Assembly: GCA_905221605.1 (NCBI GenBank)
Contig: CAJNDS010001313.1
Span: 122,001 to 186,000 of the forward strand
Reading direction: 5' to 3'
From: Symbiodinium natans
Taxonomy: Eukaryota > Sar > Dinophyceae > Suessiales > Symbiodiniaceae
Length of the DNA stretch: 64,000 nucleotides
Shown: positions 12,254-24,560 of the stretch, in pieces
Layout: every line of letters starts with the position of its first letter
How positions within the stretch are numbered: the first letter of the stretch is position 1
The notes under the pieces: model-generated
Seen by the model: only the letters and a program-made list of their open reading frames with translations
Told to the model about the DNA's origin: nothing
Databases searched by the model: none
Made by a program: the position numbers and the translations under genes

Positions 12254-12869
12254 TTCACGCATGTAGCGACAGCTATGGAGCTACGTGTACGATTTCCCGT
12301 ACTGCATGCCTGCGTTGACTGCGGCAATTAGCTTGATGCGGCATGCAGATCCGCAATCGTGTCCAGGCACGGCCTTCAGCGGCTCGATCCAGGCGCAATC
12401 CTTCTGAACAAAGCTCCCCTGCAGGGCTGGTACTTGTAGTATTGTCCCACTGTCGCAGCAGCTAGTCCACGCTGGGAGGAACACGCGCACGGGCACCACA
12501 GCACATGCACAGCAGCCAAGCCAAGCATATGCCCCTCTGTTGCACCCTTTTGGCACACGTTGGATCTGTGAGTCTCAGCGGGTAACACACTATCGATTGA
12601 AAGCTGGGTGCAAATTACTTGACAGCCTTCATGTGGGTGCTTTAATACTGTGTAATCAGTGATCGTTTGTGTGGTTTTGTGTGTCAGTGTCTCAGGTCGT
12701 GGTTACGTTGCAAAGCATAGTTCGCCGTGGATTCAGGCCGAGAGCGGTTGAAGCGCCAGGGCTTCCTGGTGCATTCCTCAGCTTCTCACGAGCACCCCAA
12801 GCACTAACACAAACGCAACACAAACGCAAACGCAAACATAAAAACACACACTACTTTTGCCAGAACTAG

Positions 12870-12898
12870 CATATATATATATATATAGATAGATACAT
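12870..12898. repeat. TA/TAGA microsatellite
   Basis: (TA)n followed by GATAGATACATATA; simple sequence only. Confidence 0.8.
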
Positions 12899-13309
12899 AT
12901 ACGTAGCAAGCCGCTTTTGCGAGAGTTGATCTGTGGTTTCAATGTAGATGCTAGATCGTACGTCGTACGCCGTGCTTTTGGGGATGTGCCGTCTCAACAG
13001 GTGATCAGGAGACGATCGTGGTGTGGCGGGTAGCCGCTGTCTGACTTCACCTGAGCACGCGTTCAGTTCGCACATGCTGGACCTCTGCTGAACGTAGTCG
13101 TACAGAAAGTAGACGAAGAGAGCTCTTTGATCTCGCATACAAGCAATAGCCCGTAACGCAATGGTTTGCAGCTTGCTTCAGGCGATTTCAGGTTCGCAAG
13201 GCTTCGGGCTCAGGGAGGCTTGACAGCCCTGTGGCATTTTTTATCTAGCGCGAATCAACTAATCGATGGTCCTCTTCATGGGTTGCAAGCGGAACCTCAC
13301 ACTCAAACA

Positions 13310-13952
13310 CATGTTGCAGCCGGCGCGCATCTGCATCGGCCTCCTGCAGCTCCCAAGCAAGTCCACTTCAACAGCTCTGGAATCGCTTTTTGCATTGACC
13401 CGTCCTCCGCTGTCTCCTTCTTCGGCTCCTGGAGATGCCAGTGTGCCGCCAACTCTGCCTGAACAGGTGCTGACTCTGCACTTCGTTCGGCCATCCCAAC
13501 ATCCATTCGCCAAACATCTGCACATGATACCATGATGCCGGAATGCCATGCATCGTGCTTCATGCTTCATGTCACTAAGGCTTCGCACAAGACACGAGTA
13601 CGGAATAGCCGTAGTATGACTTGGCACGGTTATGGCTCTGCCCTGTGGCCTTGCTGGCAGGACCCAGGTCTTCATGGGCCGCGGGAGGCCCCCCACACCA
13701 CCAGCATGCGAAATAATCCGAGCCGAGCGCAGACGCCTTCGACGAGTTTATTTCAAAAGAACATGATGAGAAAGCCCAGAAAACCGAGCCCATAACAGCC
13801 CCGTACAGGAAGAGGGGTCGATTTCCATTTCCGTGGCTGTAGGACTTCAAGCGGACTTCAAGCGTTGTTAACCTGAACTGCCTCCGGAAATGTGAGCTTA
13901 AGATGCCTGCCTGCCCTGCTGCCAGCCCCCCACGCTTCAACAGCGCCGGCAT
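13310..13952 (-). CDS. Possible exons, weakly supported
   Basis: Two minus-strand stretches look partly protein-like: about 13830-13720 (FLYGAVMGSVFWAFSSCSFE, hydrophobic then INSSKASALGS) and about 13480-13320 (PVQAELAAHWHLQEPKKETA, EDGSMQKAIPELLKWTCLGA). Plus-strand frames of similar length cover the same bases, so strand is not certain. No domain is recognised. Confidence 0.25.
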
Positions 13953-14340
13953 GCAGGACAGGTCCCAACGGTAGATGCAGCAGTTGCCCGGCTTACTGCC
14001 ACCTCTCCGCCGGCCCCATGCATCCTCAGGATGGTGAGTCGGAAACCACTAGGGCCCCTTAAGGTGTTGCACGCTTTCGGTGCTTGGAACCCACCCCGGG
14101 AGGAGATGTTGAAGGCACTGGGGCTCTGGGCTTTCTAGTCTGAGTTCTGCACATCTCAAGTGTTCACACAAAGAGGCTGCTGTGGCAACAACCGGGGGCC
14201 ACGGTCAGAATGATAATTTGACCATTCACAGAAACATGTAACCAACTTCCGAAAGAAAGCAAGTGCGAGTCCTACGTGCAAGCAGCTTGATAAACTGACC
14301 CAAAATCAGGTCCGGCGTGTGTTTCGCAATGCTTTGGTGG

Positions 14341-17300
14341 TTACCCTCTGACCCTACACGCATTTTTGGCTAGCAGGTCTAACATTCGGAAACCCCCACA
14401 CCTCCAGATGAACGACCAACATGCACTCGAGAGAAGTTGGCCACATTCTGCCGGCTGAGTGGCGACGCTGTGTTTTCGCTTGTCGGGAAGCCCAAGTGCA
14501 GCTCCATCATCCCTCCACCAAACACCAGAGTTGTCGACAGCCTGCCTGGCTGGGGCAGACATCCGACTCAGCATGCTCATCATCTCGGCCATCAAGCGGT
14601 CGCGGGGCGTCTCGTCTGCATCAGTAGGCAGGCTCAAGTTTCGAAGAACTTTCACCATGTCAGCTTCAGTCGCAGCCATCTCTTGCTTGTGGTCTCCAGA
14701 TGACCATCTCAGCAGCCGTTGCCTGCGCTGGAGGCGCTCGATCTCGGCCAAGCCACGTCCGCAGTTATAGTAACGTACAAAGGCTTTGTCGTTTGGCAGG
14801 TTCCACTTGCTGAGCAGCTGCTCCTCCAGAAGAACGTCCATGACAAACATCATGGCCAGATCAGAAATCATGAAATGCGTTAGCCTCTCCATCGAAGTGT
14901 CGTTTTTTACCAAGTTGCTGTGCCCTCCAAACTCGGGCACGTGCAGAAGAGCTGTCTGCAGGTTGGCCTTGATCATCTCAGACCCGATCAAGGGCGTGAG
15001 CTGGTCATCCTTTGCATTAATGAGAAGTGTGGGCGCAGCTAGTGCCCGAATGGCCTCGTCCGCCACATTCACGACCGCCACTGTACTGCGAATAACATTC
15101 GGAGTCCAGGCCTGGTAGGTACTGGCAATCCTGGGGGACATGCCATTATGTTGCGCCTTCGTCACTTGACGAGTTTTTGATTTGGTAGTCTTGTCAGTTG
15201 TCCAATTGCACACACAATGTCCTCCATCAGTTTGATAAGGGAGGGGTTAGTCGCTCACTCGCACACGGCCGGCCAGGTTCTTGGGTCAGACTTGGTCAGA
15301 CTACACTGCAGATGCCGTCACACGTGTATCCAGGAAGACAAACTTGGGGAACCAAAGCCCGATTCCCAGTCCCCCCTCCAACACTGAGGGATGCTGCACA
15401 CTTTGATCAGGCAAGGTCACAAATACTTATTCGATTCTTACTAGATCTCGTAATGGCACATGTATGCAAATGCTACTGAGGAGGTGGAATGCTTAGCAAT
15501 CAGGTCATACAAGTTTGGCTGTGGTGGTGTCCTGGACTTCTTTCGGCGGGGCAAGGGAGGTTCGGAACATATGCACTCAAACAGCACTGGTTCAGAGGGA
15601 AGTACCCTCAAGTTTCCGCGTGACCATGCCGCTCCTCATCCAGTTTTCATAGGCAGCTGGGCCAACGCGAGGGGCAGCCGCTGAGAGGCAAAGGCGCTCC
15701 ACTCGGTGAGGATAGCCTGAGCTCGACACTGCCGCTGTGGAACATTTTGGAATGACACTTGTTTGGCACTTGCTGGGCTGCTGGACACTGCGGGCATGAC
15801 CATTCTATAGTTGGCTCCCACCAAGCGGCTGACGGCATACTGCAGAGCTACGGCAGCTCCCATTGAATGACCAACAATCGTTGCTGTGACTGCGCCTGTG
15901 TACCGTCGAACGCTCTCCACGTCTGACACAAACTCCTCAAGGGTTGCTGTCCGATCAGTGGCGCTGGAGTCTTCAAAAGAAAGGGGATACATCTGATAGA
16001 CCTGGAGCTTCTTGGGCAGCGAGGTCTCTGATGAAAGTGCTTTCAGCACCGAACTCCGCGCATGGATTTGAACCGAGGCAACTTGCCAGCCGCTACCACG
16101 ATCCTTGGATGCAGAGGGATGTATCGTCCAAGTGGTCCAGCATGCCAACGCCGAACTTGAAAAGACCGCTGTGCATCTCTACCAGTGCAGGCCACGAAGC
16201 CATGCCCTCTATCCAGCTCTGCAAGTGTCGCAGGTATGTTACCGCCCCGGCCAGATCGGTGAAGTGACCTGTCGCGTTGATATTGATTTGAATTTTGCTG
16301 CAAGATTGAGACAAACTTCCAAGAATACTTCTGCCATTTGATGCAATGTTTGGGCTCGGAGTCTCTATGGGCTAACCAGTATGCTAAGCCGAAGCTATGA
16401 AAGTTGAAGGAAGGTTGGTAATTATTCCCAACTGGCCTAGAGCCATCGCGTCCTGGCCATCAGGACTCACTGAAATGGTCAGGGATGCACCTCAGAACGT
16501 AGGGAAGCTAACCTACTTACGACAGGGACTACTAAGAGCATGCGCAAGAAACATCAGCCAAGAAGCAGGTGCCATCGTTGTCTCGCACTTCTTGCAGAAA
16601 CCTGACACGGGATCTGAGATTGAGGGGTGAGGGGAGCTGCGATCTGCGATCCATGTGCAACCAATTTCTGATAAGACAAATAGCTTCCAACTCCCAGTCA
16701 AGCAGTTCAAGATAAGCCAACTCATTTGGTGCCATTGGAAGTCGGTCACCAGCAAAACACCAAGCGGCTCTTCAAGGGCCGCCACACCACCGCCATGGAG
16801 CCGGTGACAAACGAAGGCCTTCGCTGGGGCTGCGAGGTCCTGGGCGAAGCACGCAAAAGCGTGCGCGCGGTGGATTGATGGCAGAGTGCGGGGTCGTAGC
16901 AGTCATCGGCTACTATGCAGGGACAAGTAAGGGGTCTACCTGATTGGCATGGGAGTGGAAAGTACACCATCACGCGGCTGGAATGTTAGGCCCTGCTGGC
17001 CCTTACATCCGCCGGCGGAGGGATGAGAAATAATAGGGACTTATTTGTGGCTCTAGGACTCTAGGGTTCTTGTCTCAGCTTCCCAATGTGACCCCTGGCT
17101 GGCTCAGCTCTCATTCGAATACCGATCCAACATGCACATCTCTGAAAGAAGCCAGCTCCGTAGTTGAGAGTCGTTGAAGAAGGATGCCCTGCACTTCCGC
17201 AGTTTCTCTGCCTTCCAGGGTTGGTGAGCAAACTTCTTCATGCCCGTGGCACTTGATGGCCGCGCGAACCCACGTGGGACCCAGTTTGGTGGGGCTCATG

Positions 17301-19340
17301 AGTCCCAGCGCAATTTTGCTTAGTTCGAATTCAGCCGCACTGTCAGGCCTTGTCGAGCGCTGCATTCTGGATGTAGACTAGTTCCTCATCTGGTGACAGC
17401 TTGCAGTAACTGTCGGCCCAGGGTCGACTAAATGCCAGAAGGACCTAATGGACTTCAAGGAAGAAGCAGCGAAACGTGACTCCAGTTGGCTTAGACGCTG
17501 TAAGCCTCCCTTGCGGCGCGACAACAGTGCAGGACTCGACGGTGCTGCACCCCTGGCCACCGACAGCGGGGTGGCTTGGAGTTGAATTTTGCTGTCTCCA
17601 CGGCTTTGAATCGGGGTGGTGACTGGAGCCTACACGGGTGTGGAATTGTTGAGCCTTCACCTTGAAAATTTTGAGGTGCCGTCTTGCTTCTGCCATCTCC
17701 CTCTGCAGCTCGGTAAGCTTATAAAGCTCTAGCATCTTGAGCATTCGGGCCCTTTAAGCTCTTAAGCACCAACGGTGGCCCCACCTCCAGGCGCTGCTCG
17801 GGCGCCAGGGCACCCAAGGTGGCCATGTACATCCCCTGTGCCGGAGGAGGGTTTCTTGAATTCTTAAGATTGATTTGTCCTCTAGTTCAAAATTTCTTGA
17901 TAGGTGGAACAGACCGCGAACATTGGTGGTTGCAATGTTTTGGACATGACGGGTGCACTATCAGGGTCGAATGGTGAGACCTGACATTTCACGAAAACGT
18001 TTCACATCGCTGCACGAGAATGCTACGAAGGCAACGTACCCAAACATTCAACCTCTCCGTGAAGTTTCTGCATCCACAGCACAAGAGCGGCTGTGTCGCG
18101 GAACACGCTGCGAACCAGCGCTTTGCCTGAGCGATCCACCGAGCCACGCACTCGGCACGGGGCCCTCCAAACAACGAGCGACAAGTTTGCGGGAGCCATC
18201 CAGGGGTACCCTTTAAGGGCACTGAGATGCACTGAACACATCTGAACACGCCCAGGTGCCACCACTTAGGGAGACGCTGTGCGCTGCAGCCCCAGCCTTG
18301 CGGGCGCAGCTCAGCTCCGCCTTGGCCTGCATTGTGGAAGGTTGGTCAGGGGGCTGATATGCCTAGGTCCGCCTAGGTGTGCGTACACAACTGCCTATTT
18401 TGCTAGTCCGGGCTGCTGCGGTGGTGAAGCTGGGAACATCTCGCACTTTCCATGTCGTCAGGAGCACAATATGTTCATCCTGGAGCGGTGCCAATGTCCT
18501 GCAGTGGGTCTTTGGCAGCCCGTGGACCCAAATCAGTTGCAGGGACCCTCCTTGGCCGGTCGGACTTCCCGAAGCCGCGCTGATCAACCAGCAGAACCTC
18601 ACTTCGCGATTTCTCCCCCTATCCGACAGTGCAGGTTTACTCTATGAAGCTTGCACGCAGATGCTCCTCAAGGTGCCTTTTAGGTCCTACATGTGCCTAC
18701 CGAGTTCTCTTGCCACACCACTTCGCCAAGATGCGTTCACACGCTTGGCGAGAGCTCGGGAAAACTTTGCCCTCCGTACCTGGGGCCAGGCTCTCGTCAT
18801 CGGCACAAGACACCACACACACACACACACACGCACATAAACTCCAGCATAGCTCGGAAGGCTCTGAATGTCAAGACGCCTTGTCACACGGCACCTGCGC
18901 GCCCCCCGTTGCATCTGCGAGTGGCATTCCCATTGGAGCTTCGAAGCCTGGCTGCTGCTCATCATGCAACTCATGCGACAGTGGGCTGATAATGGCCTAC
19001 CGTAAGGGGCAGCCGACAGTCTCAAAAGAACTAGTAACTTTGGGGTAGGCCTTTTTTCGTCGCAGCACAACTTGTAGTGCGGGGACCTGCCTGCGAAGGT
19101 CTCCGGGAGCTCGTCTGTGCGGAAGACGCCCTGGGACGAATGCTTTGACGAAAGGAAGCCTGCAATGCAGCAGCAGAGCCGGCCTCCTCCCAAAAGCTCA
19201 AGTCCTCGCCGATGCCGTGCAAACAGATGGCCGTGCGGGCTTTCGGGTCCAGGTGGCCATCTCCCCTCGGCCCACCCAGGAGTAGCCGGCAGCGGATCCT
19301 TGGTGAGACTTTGCCATTCACCTTCAAGATGTCAGTCGTG
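14341..19340 (-). CDS. Alpha/beta-hydrolase-fold protein, multi-exon
   Basis: Minus-strand exons carry the hydrolase landmarks in order. An N-terminal segment at about 19340-19150 includes ARTAICLHGIGEDLSFWEEA, with the HG of the oxyanion hole. The segment at about 16000-15780 includes TLEEFVSDVESVRRYTG and then TATIVGHSMGAAVALQYAV, with nucleophile Ser at 15866-15864. The terminal exon, about 15136-14341, includes APTLLINAKDDQLTPL (acid Asp) and LLHVPEFGGHSNLV (catalytic His). Between HG and GHSMG lie further likely exons: 18800-18690 (WPQVRRAKFSRALAKRVNAS), 18540-18395 (CRTLAPLQDEHIVLLTTWKV), 18190-18030, 17744-17650 (LYKLTELQREMAEARRHLKI), 17418-17345 (SYCKLSPDEELVYIQNAALD), 17345-17110 (EFELSKIALGLMSPTKLGPT), 16735-16600 (LAYLELLDWELEAICLIRNW) and 16297-16100 (TGHFTDLAGAVTYLRHLQSW, VEMHSGLFKFGVGMLDHLDD). 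One gene with a large insertion is likely; two genes are possible. Substrate is unknown. Confidence 0.6.
18818..18840. repeat. CA dinucleotide microsatellite
   Basis: CACACACA run of about 20 bp, probably within an intron of the hydrolase gene. Confidence 0.85.
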
Positions 19341-19453
19341 CTACATGATCCTCAAAGAGCCTCAAAGAGCCACTTGCAAAGTGCTCATGTTTGCTCAATT
19401 CTTTGGATGAGGATCGACGTGCCATCGCTGCACGTCACATAGTGGTTGCCTTG

Positions 19454-21500
19454 TCAAGGAACCCTCCAAAAGCAAGTCGAAGTGTGACACATGAATTTCG
19501 CCCCACGCCCTTGCAAAGCCTTCGGAATCTGGTTCTCGAGGCTCCGCCATGGCGCAAAGCTACGGCAACAGGATCTCGAAAGTTTTGCACTTACGAGGTG
19601 TAGGGCTGATGCTCCAGCGACCCCTGAGGTAAAAACACGGCATTGTGCTACACCGCTACGACGCCACGCCTCAGATGGGCCGTAAGGCAGCCGAGATGTC
19701 GCAATACCGTTCGAAACACAGAAAGTCATCGTCACCATGCACCACCTTCAAGCTCACTGCGTTGTTGGCTTCCTTGCTTGTATTGAAACATGTACGATGC
19801 AGAATGCATGTGGGCCTGGCGCTGCTGGTTCCAGCACCTCCCAGAGCAAACTGAGCCCTGACAACTGGGTTTTTGGGAGGTCCTGCCTAAGCCGCCATCT
19901 CGCTGCGAGAGCAGGCAGAGAGCAACGCATGGCGACCAAACGACAACTGGCCAGCGGAGCCCCGCTCAAGATGCTTTGCAGTGCTCATCCTTACATACGT
20001 TTACATACCTACGACAAGCCGCAGACTTCACCGGTTCATGGATGTTTTCCATCTTCAACTTGAGCCGATTGGGGACAACACCAGCATCAGCGTAGCAGCA
20101 GGGAAGAATTGGGATCCAGGTGCATTTCAAGGGTAACTACACCTCGTGCGAGCCAAAGAGGTGAATGGCCTGCCTTGCTGATCTCGGCAGTGACCTCAAA
20201 TTGTTGTGGATCGCGGTCGGCTCACTTTTCCACTGTAATTTGCAACCGGGCTCCGGGCGCCAATCAGTGGCAATGTGGAGCCGCTCAGCTCTGCGTCGCA
20301 CTTCCGGAGCCACAAGGCTCTGGGAGCCTCACTGGTTCCAGGCCATATGTTGCAGCAACCCGGCGGAGGGGCTAAAGTGAGCCATTTGTTCTTCAAAACG
20401 AACATGGCGCTGCACAAGAGCTTGCATGATTGGAGTGGCATTCGATTGCAATCGCAAAGCTACGCCAAAGCTACGCCAGAGCTGGATCCCGGCTGCCTGC
20501 GAGTTCACTGCTGTCTGCTGCGATGCCTCGAACGCAGCCTGAAAGGCGAAGGCCAGGCAAAGCTCGTTGCGTGTACGATAGTCCGTAAGAGTACGTACTA
20601 GCAACAAGCTTCAATCATCTTCAATCAGGCAGATGCCTTTGCAGCGGCGAAGTCCCCCATGTAGAACAACGCCTGGTCGAGAGGATGAAGCTGGCTGCTG
20701 CCTGTTAAATCTGTTTTTTTGAAAGCGTGCTGGCAGGACGATGCCCTTCCAGTACGACGCCTCAGCCAGCAAGAGCAGCCTTTAAGAGGCAGCTTGCAAG
20801 CATTTTGCAATCCTCGCCAGTGTTGTGGGAACAGCTGTCTCAAGGACTGGCTCCGACACCCGCAATGCAAAAGATCGCTTCAGCTCCCAGCCATTGAGCA
20901 CTTCGGGTCTTTCGCCAAAGCCTCTGCTGCATCCTGAAGAGTCTCCTCAAACCTGCGCTCAAGGCACGAAAGCCGTTCGGTTCGAGTCAGTTCGCCGGCT
21001 TGTTACTGGTGGAACGAAAACTCCACCAGCAAGTCATGCCATGAGCCCATGAGCCCACAGTCTCGCATTTTTTGAAGGCACCCGCAAGTGCAAGTCTCAG
21101 TGAAACCATGGCTGAAACGCCTAGTTGGCCGTGGCAACCGTCCCTAGATCATCAACGTGTGGGTACCCTCAATTTGCGCAGTTTTTTTGCGCTTATCAGG
21201 AGCAAGCAGCGGCACAAACGCATCAGTCGACGACCTTCCTTGGTTCTGCCTCCTCGGCAGGCACGTCCTCAAGAGACGTGGTGTGGTGAGCTTCTTTGAG
21301 GAGGGACGGCATGCTGTCCGGGCCGCTACGTCTGCGGGTGCTTGTGTACCTACATATTTCGGGCCAATAGAACCAAATGAGAGACGACCCAACAGCCAGA
21401 TCGTTTCGTGTCTCTCTTACAACTTGCTCCTCAAAGAGCCGGCAACAACACGCAGCCATGCACCCAGCCTCGCCCAACCACGAGCCCCCGAACACCTTCA
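19454..21500 (-). CDS. Putative multi-exon gene, unknown protein
   Basis: Minus-strand coding-like segments in order: about 21330-21220 (PDSMPSLLKEAHHTTSLEDV, PAEEAEPRKVV); about 20980-20880 (ERLSCLERRFEETLQDAAEA, LAKDPKCSMA); about 20710-20625 (SQLHPLDQALFYMGDFAAAK); 20600-20330 (LTDYRTRNELCLAFAFQAAF, EASQQTAVNSQAAGIQLWRS, MQALVQRHVRFEEQMAHFSP); about 19950-19860; and about 19620-19500 (SLENQIPKALQGRGAKFM). The alanine-rich helical segments resemble helical-repeat proteins, but no repeat family could be assigned. It may continue the exons at 21.8-23.9 kb. Confidence 0.45.
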
Positions 21501-21573
21501 TGACTTGTCACTACTTATTGTTTGCTTCGCCACGAAGCCTTCTTTGATCCCTTAAACCGGATCTTAACTGTTC

Positions 21574-21635
21574 CCTTAGGGTTTAGGGCCTTTAGGGTTT
21601 AGGGTTCAGGGCCTTTAGGGTTTAGGGTTTAGGGT
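21574..21635. repeat. Telomere-like repeats, TTTAGGG orientation
   Basis: About six TTTAGGG-related units interrupted by GGCC and TTCAGGG variants: a second interstitial telomere-like site, with degenerate copies. Confidence 0.85.
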
Positions 21636-21829
21636 GTACCCTTACTGTACCCTTGAGGGCCCTGAGCTCCCGGCCTTGACGGGCTCGGGCAAGCTCTTTG
21701 GCCTCTTCTCGGGAGCCACGGGAGCCCGGCCCCGGGCCGCCTGGCGGAACTCCTCCAACTCACGGCGCTCCTCAGAGGGAAGCGGGAGAGCGATGTTCGG
21801 AGCACAGGGTTGAGGGATGTTCAGGGGTG

Positions 21830-23872
21830 GTACTTAGGTCTCATCTTGGTTCTTCCACTCTTGGCCATCTCGTTTCTTTCTTCATCGGCCGGGCCAGGGT
21901 AACCAATGCAAGGCATTGTGGTAGCAAAAGTTCTCGCACGACATGGATGCGCTCCCCCGCATGGTGTCATGAAAGTGCTGAGGGAATGTGAAGTCAACGT
22001 GTCCAAGACATCTGGATCGGGCCAAGGTACATCCGCAATCTTCAGCAGCGTTGACTGGCCAGCTTCTACCATGATTCCCACCTGAGCAATGACAATGCGA
22101 AGCGCACGAGCGTGGACTTTGACCCATCTTCCGACAGCCGCTGCGTGGGCCAAAGCTCATCAGCTAGCGTCATCTGGTCGGCACAATGCCCCCTTCAGAA
22201 CCATGCGCACACACACACACACACACCTACACACCCACACCCCCACACACACACAGAGACAGACACAGAGCAAGCGCCTGTGGCACCATAACTTGGAACA
22301 CCGAGGAGCCGGAATGGAGAAAAGTGCTACCCCGCAGAGACAGTAGAAAATGCACATGCGGCTGCCAGCTCCATCGGTAAACTCATCATTGGCCTCAGAT
22401 GACGTGCTCTGAAGAGCACCTCGTGCAGCAGATCGCAAAACACTGTGCAAACAGTAGGTTCGAACTTAACCTGTGATCTTGCGGGCTGTTACTCGTGCCA
22501 AGAGGTGGCAAAATGGTGCAGCCACAGCTACCCATTCACCAAGCAGGTATATGCTGCACCAGTACAGCGCGTCGGGGATGGAGCCCATATGCTCCTGCAT
22601 AACACGAATCATCCGACATCATGCGACAAGCACGGTATAAAGCAGCTAGGGCCAGGGTCACTATAGGCCGCGCCTGGTCTGAAGGGACCGAGTCTTCCGA
22701 CTCGTCTCCCTCAGCCGTGAACATGTTTTCCAGCCAGACGAAGATGCCTGACAGACTGGATTGTCGCAGACAAGGGAGGAGAAGTGGGCAGGAAGGCAAC
22801 GAGCCAAGCCCGCACCAAATCCCTCTTTCTTCGTGCTGCTGCTAGCTGTGAAAGACGCTGCGAGTGGTTAACGGTTTTTTGAACGTGTCGCCTGCCGTCA
22901 GCACCCAGAGCTCCAAGGAGATCACGGCGGGCATGGCGAGGCTGGGAAGCGCCGATCGCAGCGTGGACTTCACGGCCTTCACCTCCTTCTTAAAGAGGCG
23001 CTTTTTTTACGTTGAGGGAAAAGGAGAAAAAACCTGTGAGGGAGAGGAGAGAGACTCTTTTGGAGGGCGTGTTGGGTGTTCTGTTTTCCATTTCGGCCCA
23101 AGGTGCTCTTGCAATGCCTGGCCAGTCAAGCACCCGTATGATTCGACAGGCGGCGATGCTCTCGATGAACGCCTCCATTCCTGCGCAACGCAGAGACCAT
23201 CGAAGACCAAAGTATCCAGCCATCTCGACGCTCTGCAAGTGCATCTGATCTTACTTTGAAGCTCATGTACTCTAATACCCCCATGTGCCCTCTCCACGGT
23301 TCCTGGTGAGCCGTTCTGAGTTTCGGTGCTCTCGAGCTCGAACTTGATCCTGGCCAGGCCACTGAACTCACAGTGGCGCTGAGTAGAGCCAGATAGCTTT
23401 TGACTCTTCATCAAACCTACATGTGCTTCGAGTTCTGCTCTGCTCTACTCGGAAAAGCCTCAAGCCTCACGCACAAGCCTCAAGCCGCAATCAGCAGCTT
23501 GGACTCTTGATTAGCATGGCAAGGATCTCCAAGCTGTTCAACATGACAGGCCAAAATGGCCAATGATTGCTACGGCGTCTCAAAGAAACCCTCCCCTCCT
23601 CATAATCGTCGGCACCAGACACACAAAGTCGATCATCCGCATCGGAGTTGTGAAAAGGCCTGCGCGCACATCATGCGCAGCGCTTTCAGCCGGGACTCGG
23701 CATTTGGTATGCCAGCTTCCGCTCTTGAAGCTGCATGGGCTACTCTAAGGTTCCAGCCGAGGGGGTTTGCTAGGAAATGAAAGAAGAACTCGATGGCGAA
23801 AATGAGCCCTGTGACCTGAACACGTGGTCCGTTGACCCTGCTGGCGTGCATGTACAGAATCCAGCCAGTCAT
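21830..23872 (-). CDS. Putative multi-exon gene with hydrophobic segments
   Basis: Minus-strand segments in order: 23872-23640 (TGWILYMHASRVNGPRVQVT, then GLIFAIEFFFHFLANPLG, a likely membrane helix); about 23370-23285 (ARIKFELESTETQNGSPGTV); 23240-23080 (MEAFIESIAACRIIRVLDWP); 22990-22855 (VKSTLRSALPSLAMPAVISL, then ELWVLTAGDTFKK); 22770-22560 (LSGIFVWLENMFTAEGDESE, DQARPIVTLALAALYRACRM); 22440-22345 (LRSAARGALQSTSSEANDEF); and 22153-21880 (WVKVHARALRIVIAQVGIMV, LLKIADVPWPDPDVLDTLTS). A membrane protein is plausible from the helices and the basic RIIRVL and KSTLRSAL segments. I cannot assign it to a channel or transporter family. Confidence 0.5.
22204..22262. repeat. CA-rich microsatellite
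   Basis: Imperfect CA/ACACCC repeat, likely intronic to the gene around it. Confidence 0.85.
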
Positions 23873-24000
23873 GCAAAAGGGTATGACCCGACTGCCAAGC
23901 GGACAAAGAATCTAGAGGCCTGGCAGAATGTCCCGGTACAGGTCAGCTCACAACGTTTTCTTGCATCTTGTTATTGTCTCTCGATGCTGCACCTCAATAT

Positions 24001-24224
24001 TCTATAAACATATATATATATACATATACTTTCTTTTATGCTGCCCTCTTCCCCTCCCGGGACTCCTTTTGCAACCCGTAGCCAGCATCAGTCCAAATTC
24101 CAAATGCTATAGCTAAGTCTGGCTACCCACATCCTTTTGCAACTCGGTATCCGTATCATAAAGATAGATGTAAATTTATTTACCGATGCGTACAAAAACG
24201 CAACGCAATGCAAAAAAAGTATAT

Positions 24225-24255
<31 letters not shown>

Positions 24256-24560
24256 GATATGCATGTACATTCTAGAGAGAGGGAGAGAAGATCATATATC
24301 ATCAAAGATAGAACACATAACATTCTTAGAAACATACATGCTATATCTATAATGTTATATATGGCGTATTCTACAATATTTATCTACAGCATACATATAT
24401 ATATATATAGACATATAATATGTACTCTAAATTGTGGAATCGAAACATATAGATTGCGTGATGTACAACATACGTAATGGCAGAATCAATGCATAACCTA
24501 CGAAATACGAAAATGCATGTGCGTGTGTGTCTATAACTTTATCTGACAATACAAAATGTC
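24001..24560. repeat. AT-rich simple-sequence region
   Basis: TATATA runs at about 24007-24026, 24230-24258 and 24395-24412, with a GAGAGAGGGAGAGA tract at about 24274. No gene is supported. The stretch from here to 25650 also lacks a convincing exon. Confidence 0.7.

Noticed and set aside
16050-16100. tRNA T-loop-like GGTTCAAATCC on the minus strand
   Set aside because: The T-stem does not pair and no acceptor or anticodon arm could be placed.
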